From: Enoplosus armatus
Lineage: Eukaryota > Chordata > Actinopteri > Centrarchiformes > Enoplosidae
Assembly: GCF_043641665.1 (NCBI RefSeq)
Contig: NC_092183.1
Location: forward strand, 17,219,501 to 17,283,500
Length of the DNA: 64,000 nucleotides
Direction of reading: 5' to 3'
Shown: positions 1 to 53,632 of the stretch, in pieces
How the letters are laid out: each line of letters opens with the position of its first letter
How positions within the stretch are numbered: the first letter of the stretch is position 1
Translations under genes and position numbers: made by a program
Notes under the pieces: model-generated
Told to the model about the DNA's origin: nothing
Databases searched by the model: none
What the model saw: the letters and a program-made list of their open reading frames with translations, nothing else

Positions 1-3000
1 CCCCAAACCCCAGCATCTGACCTCACACACCCCACACCCCGAGACCCTAACCCTGTCACTCCAAGTCCCAATACCCTCTCTCTTACCCCAAAAGACTCGT
101 ATGCCCCATCTCTAACCTTCTCTGCACCCATCTGCCAAAACCATAACCTCTATACCTCCCCTCTCATCACCAAACAAGAAAAGTACCACCTAAAAATTAA
201 CCTTTCCTAAAACCCTGTATTCTGGTTTTGGCAGGGCTCTGACAACAGATTATTGCGCTGGTTGGGAGGCGATATATGTGGGAAAGTAAAATTGCTAATG
301 ATGGAAGCTTGTTATTTTATGCCGGCATTGTGTCAATTGTGAGAAAGCATTGTGTCAACTGTTTCAAAAAGTTTCGCTGGAAGAAATGGGATATACTGTG
401 GGAATAAGAACAGATAAACAAAATAATATTTGTCTTTTCTAATAAATGTATAAGTATACAGAGATTTTTAATGATTGATAAGACCTCAGCGGCAATTACA
501 ACAAATGCTGAAAATGCAAACCATGCCTAATACTTAATATTTTCTAGCAAAACATATTTATCAAATTCAAGTACAAAAAATCCATTATTTCAAATATGAG
601 CAAAGAAGATTTGAAATTAATTACTCTCTGTAGGGAAATGTATCGTGTTTAACTATCAGTTCTGATAGGAAACTTTTTCCAAGAGTGTTGAAATTGAGAC
701 TATTACTGTATAAAGCAGATTTATTGGTCTGTGTACCAATTATGATCTATCCTGTTTGGCTGAACAACATCAACAAGAGTGAGAAAGCTTAATAATAAAC
801 AATCAGATTGTTGTATTTGTGTGCGTGTGGAAAAGGAGAGAGAGAGAGAGACTGAAAATCGAGCTCTTCATTGTGTTTACAGTCTAAGGTTAATGTGAAT
901 ATGAGGTTCAACGGCCCCTCAAGAGTGTGTATGTAGGTCTGCGGTTACTGAAGTGGAGCCAGTCGGACACTCAACTGCACACTGTGCAATCAGTATTTCA
1001 TTTTCCTTTCACGCACGCACACACACACACACAAACAAACACATGCATCTGAATATCAGTGTAAACAACTCTTCACAATAATAACACAATTAAACAATTA
1101 CATTTTCTCAACTTGTTCCCTTCTCACGTAGAAATGTTTGAAAGGCTCACATCCAAACTTTTGAATAGAACTATAACTTCATGTAAAATTAACTAACAGA
1201 CACTGAGTATATAAAGCAAAAAACAGACATAAATTAAACATAAGAAATGTCCAGTGCATTTGCATAATGCTCACAGCAAAATATCTTTTTCAAATAAACC
1301 TGGATGGCCTTGGTACAACAACCAAATCTCCCAAAAGGATCAAAATCTTTCTCTGTCTCTCTCAGGCTCAACTTTACTTTCTCACATACAAAGAGTCTTT
1401 CTCTGATACAGCCGTGTAGGAGAATCGGAAAGAAACTATTCAATAATTCATATTTGTATACTAATAAGCAACACAACCATTTCCCTTCATACATCATAAA
1501 AAGCTGTTAGGACCGAGTGAGCTCAGCAACAGAAACTCGCATACAGACAAACACAACAACACATTTTCTCTACAAAATGTAACCATTCTAAAATTATCCG
1601 TCTTCCTACAAATTATTTTAATTTACAAATCTGTAACACTGATAAACACTGGAATAATCTCTAACTAAACAATGTGCACAGTGTACAGTCAAACAAAGGA
1701 GCTCACTTGTTTTAAACCTATTCTGGTAGAAGCTATAAATAACTGCACACTTACAAACATCTTCATCAGATACACACAGAGCTCCTTTCAAATACTCTGC
1801 TATAAATACACTGTACAGTAGGCATATATTGTACTGTAAATATATTTAGTGTCTGGTTCCTTAACCGCTCATGGTATCATTATCCCACAACAGACAAATG
1901 AATTGCTCCTCACTGTCCTGATGTTTATATGAAACCTTACAACCCTCTTTTATGGGAGTGTTTTTTTTTTTTTTTTTATCTTGCTTTCTTCTCCATTTGC
2001 CTGAGGTTGTTTAACCTGTCGTCCCCCTTCATTCCTCCTCCATTTGGTTATAGTAGCTGAGGGCAAAGTTTTGACTGACAGCTAGAGGAACCGGACACCC
2101 AGGCTCAGCAGTGGCCAGCCCTGCCCCGTCTCCGTGCCCCCCGGCTGGGTAATAGGGGCCCTGCAGAGCCTGGACCTTTCCTCCAGGACTGGGTGATCAC
2201 AGCCACCCCCCACTGCTCACTACACCAGATAGCAGGCTCTTCGCCTGGGGAAGAGGGAGTCGGAAGGAGCCTGCTGTGGATGTCAGTGACCAGAGAAAGG
2301 CGGAGGAAAAAAAACAACGATGAAAATATGCTGGGTCGAAGGGAAACTGCTAAAATGAAGCTCCAGATGTAGTCTATGGGAATAATTTGAAGATGACTCG
2401 GTGTGGTCAGAGACACATAATGTAGTGGTCGGTGACGGCTCATAGTGAATATCTGAACACGCACACAGAGGGAAATTCACCATGCTCCACTCTTACTTTT
2501 CTGTTTAATACTGCTGAATTCTTACCTGTGTGGTAATGTAAAAATATCCGTGTGTTTGTCTCTTTATGTATATGTGCTTTTTTATGACTAAAATGATGCA
2601 AATTCTCTCGCAAATTTAGTCTTGAGAGCATGTGAATAAATGTGTAACAAAAATGAGAAATGTACGCTTTTTCCTTCTCATACATAGCATTGTATGAAAT
2701 ATTGTCTGTAATTATCTGAACTACTAAAGAACAGAAGTGATCAATATCCATTTTACAGTTAGTTTAGTTTATTTCTTCTACGGCGGACATTTGATTTTGT
2801 CGCTAAAACTACTGGCAGCAATTCATCTTTACCTAGCAAATCTATTTTGTCATAAAACTTCATCATCATTTCTTATTAAATGATTTGTGCTTCAACAAGT
2901 CTTGCACTGAAATGTCTAGGAACAAAACTATTCACTTGTCATAAACCAAAGTAAAATTATATTTTCCACTGTCAAATCTGCTAAACCATTTCAAATGTAG

Positions 3001-4198
3001 TTAAAGGCAATATTTGAACTGGGCAAACTTCACATCTAAGAACAAGCTGAAATTCAAATGAGATGTATAATTAAAATAGACAATCACGAGCATGAACAAA
3101 GTAATTCCATGGCAGTATAATTTGTAATATTTTGGCTAAAATACCAATACACAAAATCAGTAAACTAAATTATCTTGACAAGTCTCTGCAGTTGGATTTC
3201 ATTACAGTTATAATCTTTGATGCTTTCTCTTAATATTAAGAAATCCCCTGAACACAAGAGGATATATTAAAAATGTTATAGAGAAGTCAAAAAGATTTAT
3301 TCAAGCACTCAGTGCGGCACGTTGAGAGTTGTATCTTGCATTATTTGTTTCAAAACACAACCCGCGTCCTTACGGCTCTGAGCCGCGGCACTGTGGGAGG
3401 GTAATATTCAGTACTTTGGCTTACATTAACCACACACCAGGCTAACTTTCCCCCTGCTCTGTCTCAGTGGAGTGAAACTGAAGTTTGGATTTCAGAGTTC
3501 CTCTTTATCTCTCTTACATCAAGTTCCATGCTGGCACTAAGTGTTGCCAGATAAAACTAGAAAGTCCTGTTAAGTTCGAGGGAACGAGAGAGGGAGGGAG
3601 ACTGTGTCCTGTGTGTGACTGGACCTAACCATCATTCAGTGGTGCTAGACTGCCCCCTGCTGTACTCCTGCAGAACATAGATCTACAGCACAGTTAATGC
3701 TGTTCATCCGATAAAGAAGCAGCCTGAATGACTAAACCCAATGTGTCAAAGCCAGTCATTTTGTATTAACATGGAAAAATAAAAAATAAAGCATCCACCA
3801 TTTTAGGGCCACAGTACTGCAACTGCATACGAGTACCTGTGAGAAGTAAGGATGGTGTATCCCAGGCTTCACGCATTTTCTGTTGAGTCTCTATCTCTGG
3901 TGATTAAACTCTGACTTGGTATTCTCTGTTAGTCATGCCACTATATTTCAACTATCATTCACTTTGCAAATCAGGAGAGCAGTAAAATGTGAAAGTATAT
4001 CTTTCAAAGCTGTCCCTTGCTGTGGGCAAAGACGAACTCCCGACTTTAAAACTTTTAAAAGTTAGACAGGTTCTTTGAAGAGGAGTCAAAGGAGCAATTT
4101 AAAGAGACCTGGAGTGGTGTGTACCACTGACTGCTATGGCGTCTCTGCACTGTGTGTATGTGTGTGTGTGTATGTATCAAACTGCCAGCTAGACATGC

Positions 4199-4202
<4 letters not shown>

Positions 4203-4240
<38 letters not shown>

Positions 4241-4248
4241 ACACACTC
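4203..4248. repeat. CA microsatellite
   Basis: About 22 AC units with one AT interruption. A TG tract at 4151-4175 lies just before it, so the two could pair as an imperfect hairpin. Confidence 0.97.
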
Positions 4249-4379
4249 CAATAGTTGCTTCTGTACCTGTCTTTGCTTTTTTTTCCCTTTTTTTATTTCA
4301 GCAGGGTGAATTTTTATCTAAATGCAAAGCAGGTGATAGGTGCTCCAGTTTCCTCTAGAAGTAGCTCCCTTGTCTGGGC

Positions 4380-4640
4380 TCTCTTCCTGATAAGAGTCCT
4401 ACTTTGCCTGACATAAAAGAGCCCGGTATCATTTCCCCTGCCTCCCCAACAACCCCCAGCTCGCTGCCCTCGCCCTTCCCCGAGCTTCACAAAGCTGCCT
4501 CTATTTGCTCCCAATTCAGGGCCCAATTGCAGATAAAGTTACAGCAAATTTGTTTGCAGGAAGAGCTGCTGAGGCCTGCGGTCCCTGGGGCAATAACAGC
4601 CTTGTCTTGCAGGGGCCGTGGGGAGAGCTGGCAGCAGCAG
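4380..4640. promoter_or_regulatory. Candidate conserved non-coding element
   Basis: High-complexity intronic sequence between repeat-rich flanks, mixed GC and AT motifs, with no sustained coding pattern. Conservation is a guess from texture. Confidence 0.25.
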
Positions 4641-4852
4641 GAGAACAGAACCCAACACCGCTCAGCCCCACAATGGCCTCAACTCTCTGGGAGGGAAGGC
4701 AACGGGAGAGGAGGGAAGGGAGAGATAAAGATGAACAGGGATGGCTGGATAGATACAAGGGAGAGACACTCAGCTTGCAGGTGTGGAGAGAGGAAGCAGA
4801 CGCTTAACCCCGAGACAGGGAGACGGAGACACCAAGACCCACCCACCCACAG

Positions 4853-5009
4853 GCACACACTCACACACACACACACACACACACACGGAGACACCACCCA
4901 TCATGCAGGACAGGAGGTAACTCCAGTCCCGTCCATTGTGCCAACGCCTCAGGCAAAGCTGCCACGGTGGCTGATTCACTGTCGGGATGGGTGGGTGACA
5001 GCAGTGTGG

Positions 5010-5047
<38 letters not shown>
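4853..5047. repeat. CA then GA microsatellites
   Basis: CA repeat at 4853-4886 and a pure GA repeat at 5013-5047, separated by about 125 bp of unique sequence. Confidence 0.95.
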
Positions 5048-5052
<5 letters not shown>

Positions 5053-6283
5053 GCTGCATGTGCGACTATGTGATATCTCTCTTTCTCTCACATGCACACA
5101 AAACACACACACAACATACACACTAATCACAGCTGGCACTAATGGGCGATGTGTACATGCGGCTGGCATTGCAGAATTGGGCAGAAGGAGAGTACGGGAC
5201 CATGAAGACGATTTTGAGCGTTTTTATGGAGGGAATGTTGTGAAGTGACACAGTATGACAACTGCATTTTGATGTACTGTCGCATTTACAAAATAACACA
5301 AATATATGAACACACTTAACCCCCCTGCACCCCCTCCCAACACACCCCCAGGCTTACTTAGCAGTTACGAAGTGCACACATTTGTGAGTTTAGAGGTTGA
5401 ATTGCCCACAACTCCACCTCCGTAGCTACAGCCGTGTTGGAAAGTTAAGTGTAACATCTGTCTAGAAAGACAGCCAGACAGAAACACACGTGCACATGTG
5501 AACAGACACACATGCCCATAATCACACACAGCCGTACACCTTCATGAACGCACCACCTTGGCCAGATGGCCCCCCATAAAAACCCACTTAAAGAGATGAG
5601 CGAAGTGATTAAGAGGCCTCTCAAAGTGAGGGAGAAATGAGAGAGGGATGAAGAAAGGGAGGGAGGGAGTACCTGTGTAGAGGAGAGGCCCTAAATACTC
5701 TGATGCTTTTAGCTAAGTGCATACTCCTACGATAACAGACTCCCAAAAGAGCGAGAGAGGGAGGGGGAGCACAATGACACCTAAATTTCAGACTTTCTAT
5801 AAACTGTAAAACGCTACGTCCTTGGCCTAGATACATCGTTTATTGTCATCTGAATACTTTGAATTTAAGTGAGTACAATGAGAATATGAATAGTCGGCAC
5901 TGTTACTTAGAAATGGATGTACTATCTGCAGTGTTTTCAAAAATGGTGAAGAGCTACACGCGGCATACATGCATGTGTGTGTGCTGACATGGAGGCTGCG
6001 CTATCCAAGGCTGCATCCTCCCCTCTCTATTCACCATGTAGATTGGCAATTCTGAAGTGACCTTGTTTTCTGTGAATTCCTTAGCATTTTTTTTGGTCTG
6101 ACATTTTCATTTATTTCTAAAAGATAAGACACGCAGGAATTACATGAGAGAAAATGCAAACGTACACGCACACACCAGGCTCCCACGTGAGCTCACTCGC
6201 ACACACGCAGAGGGAAAATGTTAACTGATCAATACTTTGTCTCTTCTGACCCATGTCTTGTGATGACACTGTGACCTGCTGTA

Positions 6284-6285
<2 letters not shown>

Positions 6286-6331
<46 letters not shown>
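6286..6331. repeat. CA microsatellite
   Basis: About 23 uninterrupted AC units. Confidence 0.98.
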
Positions 6332-6332
<1 letters not shown>

Positions 6333-7392
6333 CCTCTGCAGAGATGAAACTGGTGTCAGACAGCCAAATGCTGCTAATGTCTAATGTCTGCTGTGGAGAC
6401 ACTAAGTGCCCCCATGGTAAAGGGCTGGGGCGGGGCGGGTCCACCTGTCCTGTAGCTACTTAAGTCAGGACACTAAACCAGACAGGATTAAATGCCTGCT
6501 CTGTCATCTTCAGGGTAGGAACCTTCATGCAGCCACTCACCACCCTGCAGGAGAATGTCTTTTACTGATAGCTCTGCTGTCCAATTACACTTCACCTTTT
6601 AATACCAGACACAGATGACAGGGTGGGGGGGGGTGAAGAGGAGGCTGATGGGAGAAGAGAGAAAGAAGCTGCCATTTCCACTGTCTGCAGGAACAGCTTG
6701 TCACACTTCAAGAGATTGTAGCTGCATTTTCTAAGCATTTGGATGTCTGAGGGTCTCATTTAAAATAGTGTTTAATCTGCAACAACAACTCCCCACTCAT
6801 TCCCAGCAACTAAGTGTCAAAACAGACACTTGCCATGTACATACCATGTGTGCTTGTACATTTAATACAAAGCCAGAAAAAGGAGATTTAATCGAGACTA
6901 TCATATCAAGATATTTGAGTGTGTGAGTAAGTCTGTAGTGAGGGTTACAGTGTGGTAATGTACTTAAATGTGCTTGAGACATCAACAATCTCTCGTGTTA
7001 GAGTGTGCAATTACCAGTGAAGGATCCATACTTTGTTAGAGGAAAGGGTCCTACAGACTTTGAACATGTTGCTCTCCTACTGCCTGTGTGCAGATCTTAA
7101 CTGGCATAAAACATTTTATCAGTGAATTATATCTACTATTGTTCGTCAATGTATTTAGAATAGTGCTGATCAATGTGAGAGGGGTGCATTTTAATTTCAA
7201 AAAGTGTGATTTTCTATGATAAGAAAATAGATAGAAAAAGAATAAGATAAGATAAATAACAAACATATCGAGTAATTCTACCCAAAAATATATAAATGAG
7301 GTCCTGTTTCAGTTCTCCATGTCTGGCAAATGTGCAAATTTGTATGTGATGTGCTTCAATTTATGGTACTGTATATGTGCTGCGCTACGTAC

Positions 7393-47994
<40,602 letters not shown>

Positions 47995-48569
47995 CTGTAG
48001 AGAAAAGAAGCTACATAAGTTATACAGGTATACCAGTACAGTCCAAATTACTCCAGCATTATAATTTCCATGAGGACAAAGAGTTGAAAAGGAAAAGGAC
48101 AAGAAAAATCTGCACGAGGTAAGGAGAGGACGAGATACAGTACATACATACACATTAGTGTAAAGAAATGAACACAAATTATCTTAAGGGCTTAGCACTA
48201 GTTGACCTGACAATATTTTTGTCTGTTATGTTTAACCTGCAAGAACATGAGACACTGGACTCCGGTTCCAAAAATAGATATCTGCTATTGCAAAAATGGT
48301 CAATATTTTAATAAAACTTCTGAGACTGACTGCTTGAAAAAATTCTACATTAAAAAGGGAGATAACTTAAAATGTTGGTGTGAGTCAGAACAATCAATAT
48401 TTAGAGACAATGAACTGTTAAACTTCAAGTAATGGCTGTTTGGGATGTTGTTCTTTGAAAAGCCTAGAAGAACAGATTGTTCGCAAACAGAGAAATTGCT
48501 CATGCTTTGGAAAGTTCATATATTTGTGCATTACATAATATATGTCGCATGTATAATCTGATAAAGAAT

Positions 48570-48780
48570 CATAGCAAGCATGCGACCTCCCTGGGAAGCT
48601 TCCGACTGTGGGGCTCTTGGAAGGGGCCATCTCTGTGGTTTTTCATGTCACGCTGTAGCCCTGAGGTCAGTGCTGTTCTCCACTTTGACAGGGAGCCCCC
48701 ACTGGCTCTAATCGTGGTTCCCCTTGGAGCTGGAGGCCCATTAGCAAGCCACATAATGAACCAGGCTATGCTCTGAGATA
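48570..48780. promoter_or_regulatory. Candidate conserved non-coding element
   Basis: GC-balanced block 580 bp upstream of the first identified mctp1 exon. Open frames exist on both strands but neither shows MCTP1 similarity or clear splice signals in phase. Confidence 0.25.
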
Positions 48781-51263
48781 GACTACGGCTTACTTCCTTT
48801 CTCTAGCCTCTCATCCTCATTTCTCTCTCCTCCCCATTAGACAACCCGTGCGTGGGCACTCCTGTCATGTCTCCCCAGCTATCGTACTCTGAGATGAGAC
48901 TAAGAATAACTATAAAAGAGCAGAAAAATGCTAGTGGGCCACTGGGAGGCTACTAACAGACTGCCAAGGCTAGCATAAGAGCAACTCCCACTAAAGAGGA
49001 GCAGAAGAGCAGAGAGAGCTTCAAACAGCTAAAATCAGGGTAAGGATGCAAATGGTAAAAAGGAGAAACAAAACACGAGGAGAATCCCTATTTACACTGT
49101 GAAGCTGTCATAGCATTTCCTGTAGTTGTTAATAACATTGTGTCCCTCCAGAATAATGTCTGACTGCCCTAAAACATAAACTGATCGTGGACTATTGTTT
49201 CTACAAAGATCCCTGTAATAACACTGAAGGATGGATGACGACTATCTGTGTGTGATGCTATGTATGTATATATTACAGACAACATTTCTATATTGCATGC
49301 TAACAGAATATATAATATAACACAGAAAATGCATGGTTTGGTTTTTGGTCGTGGCATGATGGTGTTGATGGTGCGGCATTGTTCTTCCATTCTGTAGAGA
49401 CAGCCCTGCACTGAGGCTACAGGTTAATAATGGTGAGTATAATTACACTGAGGTCCATGTAGTATGTGCACTGTATTATAGTATGTATTTTGTGCTGCCC
49501 TCAGAAATTACTTAATGACTAATAATTTGTAATGGATATCATGCTAACTATCATTTTCTATGCATGAGTAAATGGAGATAGGTAAATATGCCACTTGAGA
49601 AACAAACTACCACAAACGAGCTAGCATTTGTAGCAGAGATTGTAGACGACAAAAACCACAGGACTGTTAAATTACACTTCAGCACTGGCAGCCCACTGAC
49701 ACTTGCCGCAGAGTATCATTACTGCTGTCACCACATTAAGAGCAATAATTACTTAATAATTCACATATCTGGGATCATGGATATCAAAATGTTTATGTGT
49801 AGAGGGTAACACTACACAGAGACTACACAGAGCAGAATTTAAAACCATAGCAGCTGGGCGAGAAATGTGGTGCTATGTAAAGCTTGGAACTCCCAAATCT
49901 CCATGGAAAAGTCAACCCCAAAACTATTTTAGCTTCACAGCACCTGCTGTCAAACAGGCAAAACACAGAGGGAAAGGGAAATAGAGTGGCTCTTTTGCGG
50001 AAAAGGAAAAACAGAAATAAACCTTAGGTTAGGTAACAGGTGCACCAGCTCCACAAATATCTGGAGAAATCGAATGTGAACATTCAGGGACAGACAGAGA
50101 GATAAAGCTGTGTGTTTGGATAGGATAAACCTGGGGTCAACAGTGCATGTAAGTCGATGTAATTGAACTCTGTATGCGAGTGCGGATACAACCAATAGGA
50201 TGCGAGGGTCTGACCATGTAACATTAAACCTCTTTTGTGTATGAACGTGACTAACAAACAGTGACACAGAGACAAAGAGCAACACAATGTCAAGTCGGGT
50301 CACATCCCAACGCAGAGCGATTACGAAAAAGATGGAAATCCCCAGACATGCTGTGCCCACACAAAATGCCAGTGCACATGCTTTTTTCTAAATCTTCAGT
50401 ACTTTGTATTTTTCAGATTGTCAGTATTTATTGTGAGTGTGTCGTACAGTACCACGAACAGACACACAAGTTAAAAGCACATACACACGCAGATGCAAAC
50501 AAACATAATAGGGGGCGCAGGATTTGAAATGGATTTGCAGATCATACAAGCTCTTCCAGTGAGTGACGGTTCACATGTTAGGATCAGTGAAGTCTTTGCT
50601 AAAACAAGCAACCAGATGAAATAGACAAACAGGCTGCCAAGTTACAACTGTTAAACCCATGTACAGAAAGAAAGAACAAGCAGTTCAAGACTTGCTTTGC
50701 TTTGAGTTTCATATCCAAACTCATGAACAATGATTATCCCACTGGGTTTTTCCATTTAAAATCTAAAAAGATGAGGGTAGTTTCTAAAAATGAAATGATG
50801 AATCTCGCTTAAAGAAAAGACAGATTACAAAAGACTCTTAGAAAGAAAGCAGACAATATTTTCTGCTGTCTTGACAAACAAAATGTATACACAAGTATTG
50901 TGAATTCAAAACACTTGAGCCAAGCCGATATATCAGAGAATATTACAGTGTATCTACACAGGAGGCGTCCGTCTCATGCGCGAGTGACAGAACAGATACG
51001 GTTCTATTTTAAACAATCCAGCTGTCTATACAGGCCACATCACTGCTCGCACTTCACTTGTACTTTACGCTAGTAAATGCGTAAATACATTTTTGCGCTT
51101 CAAGTCTATTTTCTTCAGTTTTAGATGCATAACTACAGTTGATTTTGTTTTGCTCTGAGCGCTGCCAAAATGCCAGTGAAATTTTATACATTGGTAACTC
51201 TATTATTCTTTGTCACAATTCTCAGCCACAGAAAAAAAAACATAAATTTAAAGTTTAAGTACT

Positions 51264-51267
<4 letters not shown>

Positions 51268-51331
<64 letters not shown>
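51268..51331. repeat. CT-CA compound microsatellite
   Basis: About 20 CT units joined directly to about 12 CA units. Confidence 0.97.
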
Positions 51332-53149
51332 GCAGACTTTGAGTCTTGAACCAGTCATTTTGTTCAATGACCATCATCCTGGTCCATCCTTTGGGACAGA
51401 CTCTGCTTGAGAGGATCCTCAAGGTCTCCATCATGTCCCCTGAGTCCAGTAGACATCAGCCACACACTCTTCAAAGACACAGACTGCACACACATTCCCA
51501 GTGACGGGAATAAGAAGAGGAGAAGAGAGGAAAGAAAGGAAAGGCAGCCAAGGTCCATCCCACTCCACCTGCTCTGTGTTTCATGATTCCTTGAAGCTGA
51601 CAGAGAACTAAACAATAGCTACCACAACCCAATTTTCAGTCTCTCTCCAGTCCCAGAGGGCAATAAATACTCTGGCAGAGGGAGACCTCACAGATCATGA
51701 GACTGAGTGTATGTCTGTGCTTATTTGGCGTATACACAGTCACCGCTGTGACTCATGATATGCACTAAAATGCAAGATTTTATTTGAGGTTTCTGAGCAC
51801 AAACACAACTTCACAGACTTCTTAACCAACAATTCTCATTAATGCTGTGTATAGTAAAGATAATTTAGTCCTAAACTTAAAGAAATATAAGCATCTTTCT
51901 GAATAAATAACATGAAGCAGCACAATGTAAACACAGGAAAGAAAGGAGTTCCATTAAGGCTGTATGTGGCACTGATCCAGTGAGATTCAACTATCAGAGC
52001 ACTTTACATTTACATTAAATAATCCCTGGAGAACCACACTGGAAAGTGCTCTGGGTATTTGGATACAAGCCTTCAGCATTTCACCAGAAAACCCTTCGGA
52101 CTGAATCCTAACTGAATCCATTCAAATGTCAATCAATACCAATTTCCTTTTCCATTAACTAAATACTACTTTGATGGGATAAACAGGGTTCAGCATTGCA
52201 TTGCAAATATTGATGGCAGCCTTGCATCCTTCCATCGTCTCCAGGGGGCTGTTTGCATGTATATGGGATTGCATGCACAAAGGACGTGTGTGTTTTGCTG
52301 CCTGTTCCTCCATGTTTGTGTGTGTGAATGTGTACTGTAGGGTTATCAACAATGAATCAGAGAGAGGACAGCTAATCCTTCATCAATATATAAGACAAAT
52401 GTTGCGTCACACTGAAAAAGTAAGTGTAAATATTCAATGGGATATTCCACACCAACAGACTCTAGTCAGAAACAATGCATATTATGTGCTGCTTACAGTC
52501 CAAGAAGAACATTTAGGTTTAGGAGTCAATTATCTGGATATACTGCACCAGCATCAGTTCAGCTCCGAGACATGTTGTGAAGCCATAAGAACCACTTAGT
52601 CAAACAGCCTCACTTCTAGCGACTCCCCCGAACGTTAATTAAAGCTGTACAACAAAAGTCCACAAACAAAGAGCTTCTGTACTCTATTAAAAAGACAGAC
52701 TAAACAGAAGATAGAACAAACTATCTGGGTGTTCATAAATGACTGCTTGCCACCAGATTACAATAGTACCCGACGCGATAGGTACCAGCTATCAGTTAAC
52801 AAGTTGCTGGATCTGGCAGGACTTCACTGTCAGTCAGTTTCCCTTCCGACTTCCTGTGTTCCACTCGTTCTGTCAATCTTTGCACAGGACATAAAAAACA
52901 TTTAGAAAGTGTGAATTAGGAGGAGACTTATCCTTGTTAAAGAGAATAGGCCCACATTTCCAAACTTTCTACTCAAGAAACACGACGCACGCATGCAGCA
53001 TTAGAACTTTAGTCTTGTAGTTCCTTTCTGTTTATAATTCAGCCATGACACAGAAAATACAACTGTGGTTGAATTCATTTTATTATCATCCCTTCAAACA
53101 TCCTTAACCCCCAGAGTTACTGGTGATGGTGACAGTATTTGTTTTTTTG

Positions 53150-53632
53150 TGTTGTGACATTGAGGGAGTGGACAGCTTCAAGTTTCTTGGTGTCCACATC
53201 ACCAAGGGCCTGACCTGGACGCTGCATACCGGGAATCCCCCAAAATACTGAGGAATTTATACTCCTGCACCATCAACAGTGTCCTGACGGGGAACATCGC
53301 TGCCTGGTATGGAAACAGCACTGAACAGGACCGCAAGGCCCTGCAAAGAGTGATTCGTTCAGCTGAACGTACAAAAGGCGGTGTTCTGCCTAAAGGATAT
53401 TTACACAAGGTGCTGCAAGAATGGGGCTAGGAGAATCATTAAGGATCCCAACCCTCCGGAGAACAGCCTTTCCTCCTTGCTGCGGTCAGGAAGAAGGTAA
53501 CGGATACACCAAGCCAGCACTGAGAGACTCAGGAAGAGCGTCTACCCTCAGGCCATTAGCATCCTAAATGAAGGATCCTACCTTATATGATTACATGTGA
53601 TAAATAAACTTCATTGATTGTTCAAGTCTTTA
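53150..53632 (+). mobile_element. 5'-truncated LINE (non-LTR retrotransposon) 3' end
   Basis: Broken reading frames on the plus strand resemble the C-terminal end of CR1/L2-type reverse transcriptases: DSFKFLGVHITKGLTW, then NSVLTGNIAAWYGNS and DRKALQRVIRSAE, then ARRIIKDPNPPENS, SLLRSGRR and LRKSVYPQAISILN. It ends with an ATAAATAAACTTCATTGATTG-like 3' tail. Frameshifts near 53230 and 53395 and a stop after SGRR show it is dead. The family name is inferred from these motifs. Confidence 0.8.

Larger units (their letters stand above)
1..7392 (-). other. mctp1 intron downstream of the last visible exon
   Basis: No convincing coding exon. It holds a C-rich stretch at 1-230, a poly-T run at 1961-1977, a GC-rich patch at 2095-2290, CA/GT microsatellites (about 1017-1034, 4151-4175, 4203-4248, 4853-4886, 6286-6331), a GA repeat at 5013-5047 and a high-complexity block at 4380-4640 (listed separately). 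The missing C-terminal MCTP1 exons were looked for here and not seen. Confidence 0.6.

Noticed and set aside
1..120. Telomere-like CCCTAACCC at the window start
   Set aside because: Only a single match in a generally C-rich stretch, not tandem.
2105..2464. 119-codon minus-strand open frame in a GC-rich patch
   Set aside because: Sequence does not match the MCTP1 C-terminus or any family I know; the alternative terminal-exon reading uses another frame and is only a hypothesis.
4404..5015. 203-codon plus-strand open frame
   Set aside because: It runs through CA and GA repeats and lacks recognisable domains; no splice context supports it.
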